Part shown: positions 1 to 8,122 of the stretch, piece after piece
Layout of the letters: every line of letters begins with the position of its first letter
Numbering within the stretch: the first letter of the stretch is position 1
Source of the DNA: Tenacibaculum sp. 190524A05c
Lineage (GTDB): Bacteria > Bacteroidota > Bacteroidia > Flavobacteriales > Flavobacteriaceae
Reading direction: 5' to 3'
DNA length: 64,000 nucleotides
Assembly (NCBI RefSeq): GCF_964036595.1
Contig: NZ_OZ038523.1
Location: 3,106,501-3,170,500 of the forward strand
The notes under the pieces: generated by a model
Told to the model about the DNA's origin: nothing
The model's database searches: none
Seen by the model: only the letters and a program-made list of their open reading frames with translations
Program-made: the position numbers and the translations under genes

Positions 1-369
1 GATTCCAGTCCAAAGGCTATAAATGATTCACAGAATTATAGAGATTTAGGGAAAATATTTATCCATGTTAACGATTCTTACATTTGCCTAAATATTGATT
101 CTATTATAAAATGTGAGGCCAGTGGTAATTACACAAAGTTTTTCACAGATAAGAAAGAAGAATATTTAGTTTCCAAACCTTTAAAATACTATCAGGATTT
201 AATTGTTTTTAAAGATTTCTTTAGAGCAAATAGATCGGTATTGGTGAATCTCAAGTTTGTTATTTCTGTATATAAGCGTGAAGCCATTGTTTTGAGTACC
301 AATGAGAGAATAACAGTTTCCGTAAGAAATAAGAGTAAACTCCTTGAAATTATTAATAAATACACTTAA
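1..369 (+). CDS. LytTR-family DNA-binding response regulator (3' part only)
   Basis: The window opens inside this gene, so only the last 122 codons are present, read in frame 1 to the TAA at 367-369. They form a LytTR DNA-binding domain: the stretch IKCEASGNYTKFF, then FFRANRSVLVNL, then a final RITVSVRNKSKLLEII are the beta strands and loop typical of the family. In Bacteroidetes such domains usually sit behind a receiver domain and are paired with a sensor kinase of the LytS/YpdA type; that part lies outside the window. Two GG-leader peptide genes follow 109 bases downstream, and LytTR regulators often control secreted peptide genes, so regulation of those peptides is a reasonable but unproven guess. 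Confidence 0.85.
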   Translation, partial: DSSPKAINDSQNYRDLGKIFIHVNDSYICLNIDSIIKCEASGNYTKFFTDKKEEYLVSKPLKYYQDLIVFKDFFRANRSVLVNLKFVISVYKREAIVLSTNERITVSVRNKSKLLEIINKYT

Positions 370-477
370 CTATTATAAAGTAAGGTTTATACATTTTTTA
401 CTTACGTTAAACCAAACTTCTAACCAATCCTGTTAAGCATTGAATAACTTTAATACTTCAATTAAAAATTCAATACA

Positions 478-744
478 ATGAAAAAAACAATTTTAAACTT
501 AGGAAAGACTTTACAAAAAAATGATCAGAAAAAGATTAATGGAGGAAATCCATTATTATCAGAATGTGTTTATGAGTGTAATGGAACGAACTATGAGTTA
601 GCTCCAGGACAAGGAAGTGATTGTTATTTAAATTATCCAGCTTTAATTACAAATCACCCAAGTTGTGGTGGAAATGGAGGAAGCTCTGGATCTGGTGGAG
701 GAGGAATTCGTCCTACTGGTGGAGGAATTGAAGTTTGGGCATAA
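478..744 (+). CDS. GG-leader secreted peptide precursor (88 aa)
   Basis: The N-terminus, MKKTILNLGKTLQKNDQKKINGG, ends in a double glycine at residues 22-23 and matches the leader of CFB-group natural-product and bacteriocin-like precursors, which are cut after GG by a peptidase-containing ABC exporter during export. The remaining core of about 65 residues has four cysteines and a very glycine-rich tail with two GGG runs. The next gene has the same leader but an unrelated core. No exporter or modification enzyme is visible in the window, so it must be supplied elsewhere. The function of the mature peptide (bacteriocin, signal or other) is unknown. Confidence 0.8.
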   Translation: MKKTILNLGKTLQKNDQKKINGGNPLLSECVYECNGTNYELAPGQGSDCYLNYPALITNHPSCGGNGGSSGSGGGGIRPTGGGIEVWA

Positions 745-774
745 TTCAATAGTTAATTTGAAAATCTAAATAGC

Positions 775-960
775 ATGAAAAAATCAATTTTAAATTTAGG
801 GAAGGCTTTAAGTAAAGATAGCCAAAGAGGAATCAATGGTGGTTTCGGATTAAATTATCAGTGTCCTAACGGAGGTAGAGCTCTAGTGGGATGTATAAAC
901 GGAACTTTAGTTGGGTTTTGCGCAGGTGGAGTTACTGTAGATTTCGGGCCTTGTTTATAG
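775..960 (+). CDS. GG-leader secreted peptide precursor (61 aa)
   Basis: This is a second precursor with a near-identical leader, MKKSILNLGKALSKDSQRGINGG, followed by a 38-residue core with four cysteines (possibly two disulfides) and glycine-rich spacing. It lies 30 bases after the first precursor and before a strong terminator, so the two are probably one transcript. The conserved leader with divergent core is the pattern expected for leader-dependent export or modification of variable peptides. No tailoring enzyme is encoded nearby. Confidence 0.8.
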   Translation: MKKSILNLGKALSKDSQRGINGGFGLNYQCPNGGRALVGCINGTLVGFCAGGVTVDFGPCL

Positions 961-987
961 TCTAGGTTATATTAAAAACCAAAAATA

Positions 988-1016
988 AACGCTGCTTTTT
1001 TAAGTAGCGTTTTTTA
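988..1016 (+). terminator. Terminator of the peptide genes
   Basis: A 10-bp stem (AACGCTGCTT with AAGTAGCGTT, one G-U pair) with a four-base loop is followed by a run of T. It closes the two-peptide transcript. Confidence 0.85.
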
Positions 1017-1078
1017 TTTACAATAATTATTACGGTTATCTCGTTAAGGTATCAACCAATTAAATCAAAAACAAAAAA

Positions 1079-1948
1079 ATGAGAAAAACCGTAATCCTCC
1101 TAAGTTCATTGGCTCTTGTTATGAGTTCATGTGTGTCTAAAAAAAAGTACGCTGAATTAGAGCAACAATATCAAGACACCAAGGGAAATCTTCAAAAAAC
1201 GACATTAGAGAAACAACAATTAGAAGCAAAGTTTGCTAAAATTGAAAAACGCGTAGAGAATTATAATGAGAAGATCAATTCATTAAAAGATTATAATGCT
1301 TCATTAGAAGAAGAGAATAGTGTGAAATTAGATATGATTGGAAATACAGCAGTTATTTCTAATTCTATGAAAGAGAAAATGAGAGCAACATTAAAAAATG
1401 TAGATCCAGCTGAATTGGCAAATGCTAAAACATTAAAAGATTCAATGGATGTTGCAATAGCTTACAACTTAAAGAAGTCTATTAATACTTCGGATTTAGA
1501 GAACTCTGATGATGTAAATATTGATATTGATCAAACCGTTGTGATGATTTCAGTATCAGATAAATTATTATTTAATACTGCGAGTTATAAAGTTAAGAAA
1601 AAAGCCTATAAACTAATAGAGCAATTAGCGAACGTAATTAACTCTGAGCCAAGTATGGATGTAATGATTGAAGGTCATACAGATTCTAGAACTATTAACA
1701 ATGCTGTAGTTCAAGACAACTGGGATTTAAGCGTAAAGAGAGCAACGTCTATCGTTAGATTATTAGAGAAAAAATATAAAGTAGAATCAAATAGATTGAT
1801 TGCTGCTGGTAGAGGTAGTTCTGTACCTTTAGTTGAAAATAGTACTGCGAAAAATAGAGCAAGAAATCGTAGAACAAGAATTGTAATTCTTCCAAACCTA
1901 GATAAATTCTTTGGTTTGATGGCAGAAGAACAAACACTTAACCCTTAA
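1079..1948 (+). CDS. OmpA-family peptidoglycan-binding lipoprotein
   Basis: The 289-residue protein begins with a lipoprotein signal (MRKTVILLSSLALVMSSC, lipobox cysteine at 18). It continues with a coiled-coil stretch at about 25-80 rich in E, K and Q, and ends in an OmpA C-terminal domain from about 155 to 275. The peptidoglycan-binding motif is visible around MIEGHTDSRTINN and the NRARNRRTRIVI end. Such proteins tether the outer membrane to peptidoglycan. It is a single-gene unit between two hairpin terminators. Confidence 0.9.
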   Translation: MRKTVILLSSLALVMSSCVSKKKYAELEQQYQDTKGNLQKTTLEKQQLEAKFAKIEKRVENYNEKINSLKDYNASLEEENSVKLDMIGNTAVISNSMKEKMRATLKNVDPAELANAKTLKDSMDVAIAYNLKKSINTSDLENSDDVNIDIDQTVVMISVSDKLLFNTASYKVKKKAYKLIEQLANVINSEPSMDVMIEGHTDSRTINNAVVQDNWDLSVKRATSIVRLLEKKYKVESNRLIAAGRGSSVPLVENSTAKNRARNRRTRIVILPNLDKFFGLMAEEQTLNP

Positions 1949-1978
1949 TAAGGTTATTATAATCCCTCATAAATAAGG

Positions 1979-2010
1979 AAACCCTATCTGAAATTAGATA
2001 GGGTTTTTTT
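1979..2010. terminator. Terminator between the OmpA lipoprotein and the converging gene
   Basis: An 11-bp perfect stem (AAACCCTATCT with AGATAGGGTTT) has a six-base loop and seven T on the plus strand. The minus strand is less T-rich, so it mainly ends the lipoprotein gene but can serve both convergent genes. Confidence 0.85.
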
Positions 2011-2014
2011 AATA

Positions 2015-2557
2015 TTATTTTTTTCCGAATAAACGTTGAAAGAAGTTTTTAGCTTTTCCTTTCGCCTCTTTCAGCTCTTCTGCAGCATCTTCTGCTAAGT
2101 CAACCGCTTTCTCTGCAGCTTCACTTAAAGCTTCCTTAGTTTCTTCAGCAAATTCGTTTGCTTTAGCCTTAATGTTTTGAGCTTCTTCACTCGCTAACAT
2201 TTCTTTTACTTTCTCTTTAGTATCGTTGTATGCTTCTTTAGCATCATCTGCTAAATCGGCAAGCTTTTCTCCGGCTTCTCCTGCAAATTCAGAGATCTTT
2301 TCTTCCGCAACTTTAGCATATTTACCTGCTTTATCCGCTGCTTCTTTAAAAGCTTCTTTTGCTTCTCCGGCCATTTCAGTTGCTTTATCAGCAGCTTCAT
2401 TAAATGCGTCTTTCGCAGATTTTGCAGTTTCTTCAGCAGTTCCAGTAGTTTCATTTGCCGTTTCTTCTGCGTTTTCTGCAGCTTCATTAACTGTGTTTTC
2501 TACATTTTCACTAGCGTCCTTTGCATGATCTTCTAAATTCTTGTTTTCTTCAGACAT
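2015..2557 (-). CDS. Alanine/glutamate-rich LEA-like helical protein
   Basis: The 180 residues are almost entirely A, E, K, D and T in a repeating heptad or 11-residue pattern (AEETAKSAKDAFNEAADKA and variants), with a short basic aromatic end NFFQRLFGKK. There is no signal peptide or membrane segment. This composition resembles late-embryogenesis-abundant group 3 and apolipoprotein-like amphipathic helices, which are often stress-protective, and a YtxH-like role is possible. A specific function cannot be assigned from sequence. The open frames on the opposite strand are composition artefacts. Confidence 0.65.
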   Translation of the reverse strand: MSEENKNLEDHAKDASENVENTVNEAAENAEETANETTGTAEETAKSAKDAFNEAADKATEMAGEAKEAFKEAADKAGKYAKVAEEKISEFAGEAGEKLADLADDAKEAYNDTKEKVKEMLASEEAQNIKAKANEFAEETKEALSEAAEKAVDLAEDAAEELKEAKGKAKNFFQRLFGKK

Positions 2558-2600
2558 TTTTTTTGATTTAAAGTTAGTTACTTCTCAAATTTATAAAATA

Positions 2601-2634
2601 AAAAGAAACCCAACAATCTCATATTGTTGGGTTT
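2601..2634 (-). terminator. Terminator of the YiaAB-family gene
   Basis: A 12-bp perfect stem, AAACCCAACAAT with ATTGTTGGGTTT, and a five-base loop are followed on the minus strand by CTTTTTATTTT. It lies directly after the stop of the gene at 2662-3150. Confidence 0.85.
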
Positions 2635-2661
2635 TGACTAACTACTAAGCTAATCGAATTA

Positions 2662-3150
2662 TCAAAACAAATCCTTCTCCTTTTGATTTCTTTCGATATA
2701 AGCAATATCTCTAGTGTTCTTTTGAACAGCAATAGCAGCATATATACTTAACATAAATGATATTCCGTAAAATCCTTTTTCACTCAATTCTAAATCAGCA
2801 TTCCATAATCCTATAATTAGCAGAACAATAGAAATAACAGTTGTAGCCCAACTAATGCTATAATACATTTGAGTTACCTCAATTCCTTCAAGTTTATCTC
2901 TTACTGCTTTTTGAACAGAAATAACCGAGAATAACCCGAATAATAAAATGGTGAAATAGTATCCTTTTTCATTTAATAACATATCAGCATTCCATAAACC
3001 GATACAAAAAGCAATTGTTCCCACGAATAAACTAGCCCATGATGCTCCAACAAATGCAGGTGTTGGTTTTTGATCATAAATAGTGTTCTTTTTTCTTTTT
3101 TCTTTTTTGGTTGTAGCTTCTTTGTTTGAAACTGTTGTTTGATAATCCAT
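2662..3150 (-). CDS. yiaA: YiaA/YiaB-family inner membrane protein
   Basis: The 162-residue protein carries two copies of the yiaAB two-helix domain. Each has the signature IGLWNAD followed by EKG(Y/F)Y, at about residues 50-60 and 118-130. Four membrane segments are evident after a basic cytoplasmic N-terminus (KKEKRKKN). The biochemical role of the family is unknown. It is transcribed alone, with its own terminator, and divergently from the helical-repeat gene at 3305. Confidence 0.8.
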   Translation of the reverse strand: MDYQTTVSNKEATTKKEKRKKNTIYDQKPTPAFVGASWASLFVGTIAFCIGLWNADMLLNEKGYYFTILLFGLFSVISVQKAVRDKLEGIEVTQMYYSISWATTVISIVLLIIGLWNADLELSEKGFYGISFMLSIYAAIAVQKNTRDIAYIERNQKEKDLF

Positions 3151-3304
3151 AATAATTTATTTTAAATAATTACACTTCAAAGATGCAGTGATCTCAGTTC
3201 TTGCGGAAAACAATTTTTGTTTAAAACTGACGATATATAATTATTTTAATTATGTTTATCCACATAAAATAATGGTGTTTAATATTATAAACTGATGATA
3301 TAAA

Positions 3305-4810
3305 ATGAGTTTAAATTCATTAATTTCCTCTTTTTCTTCAGAAGAAGCTACTCGATTTATTGGTTTTTTGAATAAAAAGAATAAAAGATCCGATGTTAAA
3401 AATATTGAGTTGTTCAAGTATTTGTATACCGATGAGTTTTCCTCAGAGGAGATTTGTAAGCGATTATATTCAAGTGGAAAGAAAGATGCCTATCATGCAC
3501 TAAGAAAAAGGTTGTATGAATCTATTATCGAGTTTTTAGCTGCAGTGAATCTAGAAGAGGAAAACTCTGAAAAGGTAGCCGTGATCAAATATATCTTGGT
3601 AGCACGTTCTTTTTTGCAACAGCAACAGTTTGTTTTAGGATATAAATTGCTGGCGAAAGCATCAAAAATTGCGAAGGAATATCAACTCTATCCATACCTC
3701 AATGAAATTTATCACTTACGAATTCAATTTGCACATGCTAATGACAAAGAAGATTTAAATCAATTAATTGAGTCTTATAACTTTTACAGAAAACAGGCTC
3801 GGTTAGAAGAAGAGTTGAATATTGTATATGCTAAAGTACGAGCTATATTACATCAAATTACAGCTAAAGGTGAGGTAATAGATTTTCAAAAAATTGTTTT
3901 ACGCATTCTTCATGAACAAGATATAGACATTAATGAATCCTTATCCTTTAAATCTTTATACCAATTATTAACGATTGCAAGTATTTCAGCATTTGTATCG
4001 AAAGATTATTTACAAATCGAATCATTCATGCTAGAAATGTATGAGGTATTAAAAGAACATCCAAATAAAGATAGAGAACGTTTTTTCCATATTCATGTAT
4101 TATACATGATTGCTAATACACTTTTTAGAACCAAACAATTCGGGAAATCGATGCAGTTTTTAGAATTAATGGATAATGAAATTTGTAAGAACAAAAAAAA
4201 GTACGAACGTATTTTTAGATTGAGATATGAGTTACTCTATACTTTAAACCTAAATTATACTAACAGTCAAAATAAAGCAATTGAAAGGCTTGAATCGATA
4301 ATGAAAAAGAAACATTCGGATGTGGTTGGAGCTTTAGATTTACATTTAAGTTTAGTGGTGTTTTACTTTCAAAAAGGAGCAATAAAAGCTTCATACAGTT
4401 TATTATCGAAACTTTATCACACGGACAATTGGTATCTGGAAAAAGTAGGAAAAGAGTGGGTGATTAAAAAAAGTTTGATTGAAATTTTATTGCTTGTAGA
4501 ACTTGATAAATTTGATCTGTTTGAAAATAGAATAAGTAGGTTTAAACGTCAATACGGATCTTATATAAAGGAAGTCGGTCAGGAACGAGTTTTGATTTTC
4601 TTGAAATATGTAGAACAGTATTATGATAACCCGAAAGCCATAACATCTGTAAACTTTCTAAATACCGTTGAAAATTCTTTTGATTGGATTGGAGCCAAAC
4701 AAGAAGATATTTTCGTGATGAGTTTCTATGCTTGGTTAAAAAGTAAAATGATTAAAAAACCAGTTTATGAGGTTACTTTAGATTTAATAGCTCAAGCCCA
4801 GGAATTATAG
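3305..4810 (+). CDS. Helical-repeat (TPR-like) protein of unknown function
   Basis: The 501 residues are rich in paired amphipathic helices of TPR-like spacing (for example LLAKASKIAKEYQLYPYLNEIYHLRIQFA), with no signal peptide, membrane segment or catalytic motif I can identify. Proteins like this are common single-copy hypotheticals in Flavobacteriaceae. The 3' end overlaps the end of the convergent VOC gene by six bases. A scaffold role would be a guess. Confidence 0.6.
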   Translation: MSLNSLISSFSSEEATRFIGFLNKKNKRSDVKNIELFKYLYTDEFSSEEICKRLYSSGKKDAYHALRKRLYESIIEFLAAVNLEEENSEKVAVIKYILVARSFLQQQQFVLGYKLLAKASKIAKEYQLYPYLNEIYHLRIQFAHANDKEDLNQLIESYNFYRKQARLEEELNIVYAKVRAILHQITAKGEVIDFQKIVLRILHEQDIDINESLSFKSLYQLLTIASISAFVSKDYLQIESFMLEMYEVLKEHPNKDRERFFHIHVLYMIANTLFRTKQFGKSMQFLELMDNEICKNKKKYERIFRLRYELLYTLNLNYTNSQNKAIERLESIMKKKHSDVVGALDLHLSLVVFYFQKGAIKASYSLLSKLYHTDNWYLEKVGKEWVIKKSLIEILLLVELDKFDLFENRISRFKRQYGSYIKEVGQERVLIFLKYVEQYYDNPKAITSVNFLNTVENSFDWIGAKQEDIFVMSFYAWLKSKMIKKPVYEVTLDLIAQAQEL

Positions 4811-5194
4811 AAAAGCTTCATCAATAGGTTCCCATAACTCTATTTTATTTCCATCTAAATCTACAATCCATGCAAATTTACCGTAGCTATATTCTTCAAC
4901 ATCGCCAAGAATAGTTACACCTTCAGTTTTGAGTTGTTCTAATAATTCTTTTAAGTTTTCAACTCTATAATTTACCATAAAGTCCTTTTTTGAAGGAAGA
5001 AAGTGATTTGTATCTTTCTTAAACGGACTCCATTGTGTAGAAGCTTTTTTATCATCATTATCTTTCCACCAAAATGTGCATCCCCAATCGTCAGTATTAA
5101 AACCTAAATGTTTTTGATACCAATCTTTAGTTGCGTTTACATCTTCAGTTTTAAAAAATACTCCTCCAATACCTGTTACCTTACCTTTTTTCAT
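4805..5194 (-). CDS. VOC (glyoxalase-like) family protein
   Basis: The 129 residues form one vicinal-oxygen-chelate fold: GGVFFKTEDVNATKDWYQKHLGF opens the first beta-alpha-beta module, and FAWIVDLDGNKIELWEP closes the second with the conserved glutamate. The substrate is unknown. It directly follows the DUF1801 gene, with the start codon overlapping that gene's stop, so the two are translated from one message. Confidence 0.85.
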   Translation of the reverse strand: MKKGKVTGIGGVFFKTEDVNATKDWYQKHLGFNTDDWGCTFWWKDNDDKKASTQWSPFKKDTNHFLPSKKDFMVNYRVENLKELLEQLKTEGVTILGDVEEYSYGKFAWIVDLDGNKIELWEPIDEAFL

Positions 5195-5652
5195 TACTTC
5201 TTTTTAACGTTAGTTTCATAAGTGTTTATCCAATCCTCAACCGTAATTTTTGTACACAACTCGGCAATTAACTCATAAGGAATATCATCCATTTTTTTAA
5301 AACGAACACAGCTTTTACCCATGTCTAATTTTCGTTTGCTGTGCTTTGGGTATTCATTTACAAACCAATCATGAATTTCTGGGTTTGCATAAATTCCACT
5401 ATGATATAAATTCACAGAGTTCTTTTGTGAAGCGACATTCATAAACGGTAATGGTTGCTTTGGATCGCAATGATAACCATCTGGATAAATCGAATGCGGA
5501 ACATAATACCCCAACATGTTATAAGTTATTCCTTCTTCAAAACCTTCGGGAAGATTTTCCTTTATAATCGCTCTAATTTTTTCAACTACAGGCTGTCTGT
5601 CTTCTGGTATCTGACTAATATATTCTTCTGGTGTAGATGCTTCGTATTTCAT
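5194..5652 (-). CDS. DUF1801 (YdhG-like) domain protein
   Basis: The 152 residues match the DUF1801/YdhG family: TPEEYISQIPEDRQPVVEKIRAII at the start, EGITYNMLGYYVP in the middle, and KSCVRFKKMDDIPYELIAEL near the end. The fold is related to iron chaperone frataxin-like and YjbR-like domains, but the biochemical role is not established. It is the first gene of a two-gene unit with the VOC protein. Confidence 0.8.
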   Translation of the reverse strand: MKYEASTPEEYISQIPEDRQPVVEKIRAIIKENLPEGFEEGITYNMLGYYVPHSIYPDGYHCDPKQPLPFMNVASQKNSVNLYHSGIYANPEIHDWFVNEYPKHSKRKLDMGKSCVRFKKMDDIPYELIAELCTKITVEDWINTYETNVKKK

Positions 5653-5660
5653 GCTATAAA

Positions 5661-6122
5661 TTATTTGCGTTGTAAGAATAATGATGATACTAAAGATATA
5701 ATAAATCCGATTATGGTTACAAGAACAAGCATAAATAGTGCAGCAAAAGAGCTTGACATTTCAATGATTTCATCTTCTCTTCCTTGATTTCTTAGCATTT
5801 CCTCATAATTTGAAAAGAAATCTGGATTTATAAACTTGGTATAAATAAAGTCAGCAATTCCAATTCCTGTTCCTACAAGTAACGATATTAGAACACCAAT
5901 AACAATTCCTTTCCCTATTGATACAACACCATTATTTACGTTATCTCTGTAATGTTTAATGGCAAAATAGATAAAGGATAAGGATAAGAAAATTGATAGA
6001 TATCCGAGAATTTCATTTGTGCTATAATCGAAATTATCAATTCCAATAATAAGGTGCAACGTAAAAACTAGAAAACCTGTTATGATTCCGTAAGTACCGT
6101 ATTTTACTATTGTATTTTTCAT
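5661..6122 (-). CDS. DUF4199 membrane protein
   Basis: About 153 residues with four predicted membrane helices (ITGFLVFTLHLIIG, ILGYLSIFLSLSFIYFAI, GIVIGVLISLLVGTGIGI, AALFMLVLVTIIGFIISLV) match DUF4199, a Bacteroidetes family. The frame opens four codons earlier at 6134, but the internal ATG giving MKNTIVKYG is the usual family start. It lies 97 bases after the gene for a membrane-anchored LuxR-type regulator; DUF4199 and such regulators often travel together, so a shared signalling role is possible. Confidence 0.75.
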   Translation of the reverse strand: MKNTIVKYGTYGIITGFLVFTLHLIIGIDNFDYSTNEILGYLSIFLSLSFIYFAIKHYRDNVNNGVVSIGKGIVIGVLISLLVGTGIGIADFIYTKFINPDFFSNYEEMLRNQGREDEIIEMSSSFAALFMLVLVTIIGFIISLVSSLFLQRK

Positions 6123-6219
6123 TTTTAAAAGCATTTAAATTATAGGGACAAAACTAAGTTCATAGGAAGAATTAGCGTTCATACTAAAGTACCAAATTGC
6201 TCATACTTTAGTGTTAAGA

Positions 6220-6627
6220 CTATAAAATATCGAGTTCCTGGGCTATTTGAACTGCTTGGGTTCTTCGTTTAGCATCTAATTTAGTAAGTAGATTTGATAC
6301 ATGAGTTTTAATAGTACTTTCCGATAAAAATAGTGTTGATGCAATTTCTTTATTCGAAAATCCTTTTGCAATAAGTTCTAAAACTTCATATTCTCTTGAA
6401 GTAATTTCTAGTTCTTTTATTTTTTGATGATTTATTTCTGAAGTTGTTTCCTGTGGCCTGTTAATTTTTCGATTAAAATAGGCTCCAACGAAAAAACCAA
6501 TTAATGCAATGCAGGTAATTACAAGTTCAGTTTTTATACCGCCAAAAAGTATGGAGTATTTGCTGATTTGAAATAGTAGTATTACAGCAATGATTAAAGC
6601 ACTAAAAACAAGAATTGTTTTCTTCAT
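6220..6627 (-). CDS. Membrane-anchored LuxR-type transcriptional regulator
   Basis: The 135-residue protein has two N-terminal membrane helices (residues about 5-20 and 33-52) and a C-terminal LuxR helix-turn-helix: LTSREYEVLELIAKGFSNKEIASTLFLSESTIKTHV-type positions at about 73-110. There is no receiver domain, so the signal must come through the membrane part or a partner such as the DUF4199 protein downstream. This one-component layout is known in Bacteroidetes but its ligands are not. Confidence 0.85.
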   Translation of the reverse strand: MKKTILVFSALIIAVILLFQISKYSILFGGIKTELVITCIALIGFFVGAYFNRKINRPQETTSEINHQKIKELEITSREYEVLELIAKGFSNKEIASTLFLSESTIKTHVSNLLTKLDAKRRTQAVQIAQELDIL

Positions 6628-6654
6628 GCTTCTAATTTATAAATTAGAGATAAA

Positions 6655-7593
6655 CTAACAGAATTTCTTCTTGACTTTGTCAACAATTGTTTGCGCTAGT
6701 TTTTCTTTACTTTCTATAGTCCATCCTGCCACATGAGGAGATAGTAAAACATTTTCTGAATTGATTAAATATTGAAAAGCATCAGGCATTTCTGAATCTG
6801 TAAAAAGATTTTCAAACGACTTTTTCTCGTACTCCAAAACATCTAAACCTGCGCCTAAAACTTTTTCAGCTTCAATAGCAGCAACCAAATCTTTTGTGAC
6901 AACAGATTTTCCTCTTGCAGTATTGATTAACCAAAATGGTTTTTTAAAGCCATTAATAAATGATTCGTTAACCATATTCATAGTTAATTTTGTTTGTGGA
7001 GTATGAAGACTCAATACCTCAGCTTTTTCTTGAAGTTCTTCCAACGAAACTTGTTTACAATTTTGATCGCCAACATTTGGTTTTATATCGTAACACAGAA
7101 CCTCAACATCAAAACCTCTAAGTTTTTTAGCAAAGGCTTTCCCCATATTTCCATAACCGATTAAACCAACCGTTTTACCGTCTAGTTCAATTCCACGATT
7201 ATCTTCTCGTAACCATTTTCCTTGTCGGACTTCTTTATCAGCCTTATTTAGTTTATTGAATAATGAAAGTAACATTCCTAAAGCATGTTCACCAACTGCA
7301 TTTCTATTTCCTTCAGGAGCCGAAACTAATTCAATACTTTTTTGTTGTGCATAATAACAATCAATATTTTCAAGTCCAGCACCAACACGACCAATAAACT
7401 TCAAGTTTGTTGCTTTATCCAAAAACTGTTGATCAATTGTAAATCTACTTCTAATTACAATTCCATCGTATTCATGAATTTTTTCTTCTATTTCATCTTT
7501 AGAAGAAGTATAGTCTTCATGATTTGTAAAACCTAAATCTTCGAATTGATTAATTAGTAAAGGATGATTGGTGTCGAGATGTAAAACTTTCAT
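6655..7593 (-). CDS. serA: D-2-hydroxyacid dehydrogenase, phosphoglycerate dehydrogenase type
   Basis: The 312-residue protein has the NAD-binding glycine motif VGLIGYGNMGKAF (about 145-157), the substrate-side VIRSRF and GRVGAGLENID segments, and the catalytic arginine, glutamate and histidine seen around INTARGKSVV, GLDVLEYE and SPHVAGWT. It reduces or oxidises 2-hydroxy acids; similarity to 3-phosphoglycerate dehydrogenase is good but there is no C-terminal ACT domain, so serA is a likely rather than certain name. A second ATG one codon downstream of the longest frame is taken as start (MKVLHLDTNHP). It lies 57 bases after the SLATT gene with no clear terminator between them. Confidence 0.8.
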   Translation of the reverse strand: MKVLHLDTNHPLLINQFEDLGFTNHEDYTSSKDEIEEKIHEYDGIVIRSRFTIDQQFLDKATNLKFIGRVGAGLENIDCYYAQQKSIELVSAPEGNRNAVGEHALGMLLSLFNKLNKADKEVRQGKWLREDNRGIELDGKTVGLIGYGNMGKAFAKKLRGFDVEVLCYDIKPNVGDQNCKQVSLEELQEKAEVLSLHTPQTKLTMNMVNESFINGFKKPFWLINTARGKSVVTKDLVAAIEAEKVLGAGLDVLEYEKKSFENLFTDSEMPDAFQYLINSENVLLSPHVAGWTIESKEKLAQTIVDKVKKKFC

Positions 7594-7650
7594 CAACGAA
7601 TATGTTTTAGAAAAATGATTCTTAATATTTTGGTTGCTAAGGTACTTATT

Positions 7651-8115
7651 TTAACCTCTTAGTTTAGACCATTTTTCATTTAACATATGAAGAATTTCGC
7701 GGTATCTTTCCTTAAATTTTTCAATCTTTTCAGGATCAATATCTTCTTTTCCTTTCAAGTAATAGTTGATTTCGAACTTCAAATCATACAGTCTATTACG
7801 CGTGTTTGTATAATTCACCCACAAACTCTTATGATCGAAAAAAGTGTTATAAGTACTTATAACAGTGATGAAAGAAGAAATAATTAACGCAATATTTTTG
7901 GTATGATCATTCATAAAAGACAAAGCGTTAAAGCCAGCAAAATCAAAACCTAATATAATTGTACTCACAGCACTAGCAATAGTTACGATTACATGAAAGT
8001 TTCTGGCTTTGTGTCTGTTATTGTTCCTTTTTTCTGTAAAGCTTTTAATTTGTTTGTCAATTTCTTCTTGTAGAAATGCAATTTTCTCTCTAAGCTCTTC
8101 ATTTGTTTCTTTCAT
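7651..8115 (-). CDS. SLATT-type (DUF4231-like) two-helix membrane protein, candidate effector
   Basis: The 154 residues comprise a charged helix (about 1-40), two membrane helices with a short turn (about 43-62 and 72-92: VIVTIASAVSTIILGF and IALIISSFITVISTYNTFF), then a soluble helix region with the family signature HKSLWVNYTNTRNRLYDLKFEINYYLKG. This fits the SLATT superfamily, whose members are predicted membrane-perforating effectors in bacterial conflict systems, often beside nucleotide-sensing genes. Here it ends a four-gene operon, starting seven bases after the 771-residue protein. No SMODS or SLOG gene is present, so this would be an unclassified SLATT context. Confidence 0.75.
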   Translation of the reverse strand: MKETNEELREKIAFLQEEIDKQIKSFTEKRNNNRHKARNFHVIVTIASAVSTIILGFDFAGFNALSFMNDHTKNIALIISSFITVISTYNTFFDHKSLWVNYTNTRNRLYDLKFEINYYLKGKEDIDPEKIEKFKERYREILHMLNEKWSKLRG

Positions 8116-8122
8116 AATTCAA

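Noticed and set aside
2226..2528. An alanine/serine-rich frame opposite the LEA-like gene
   Set aside because: It is the mirror of a low-complexity A/E/K-rich coding sequence, and the minus frame has the sensible composition, start and terminator.
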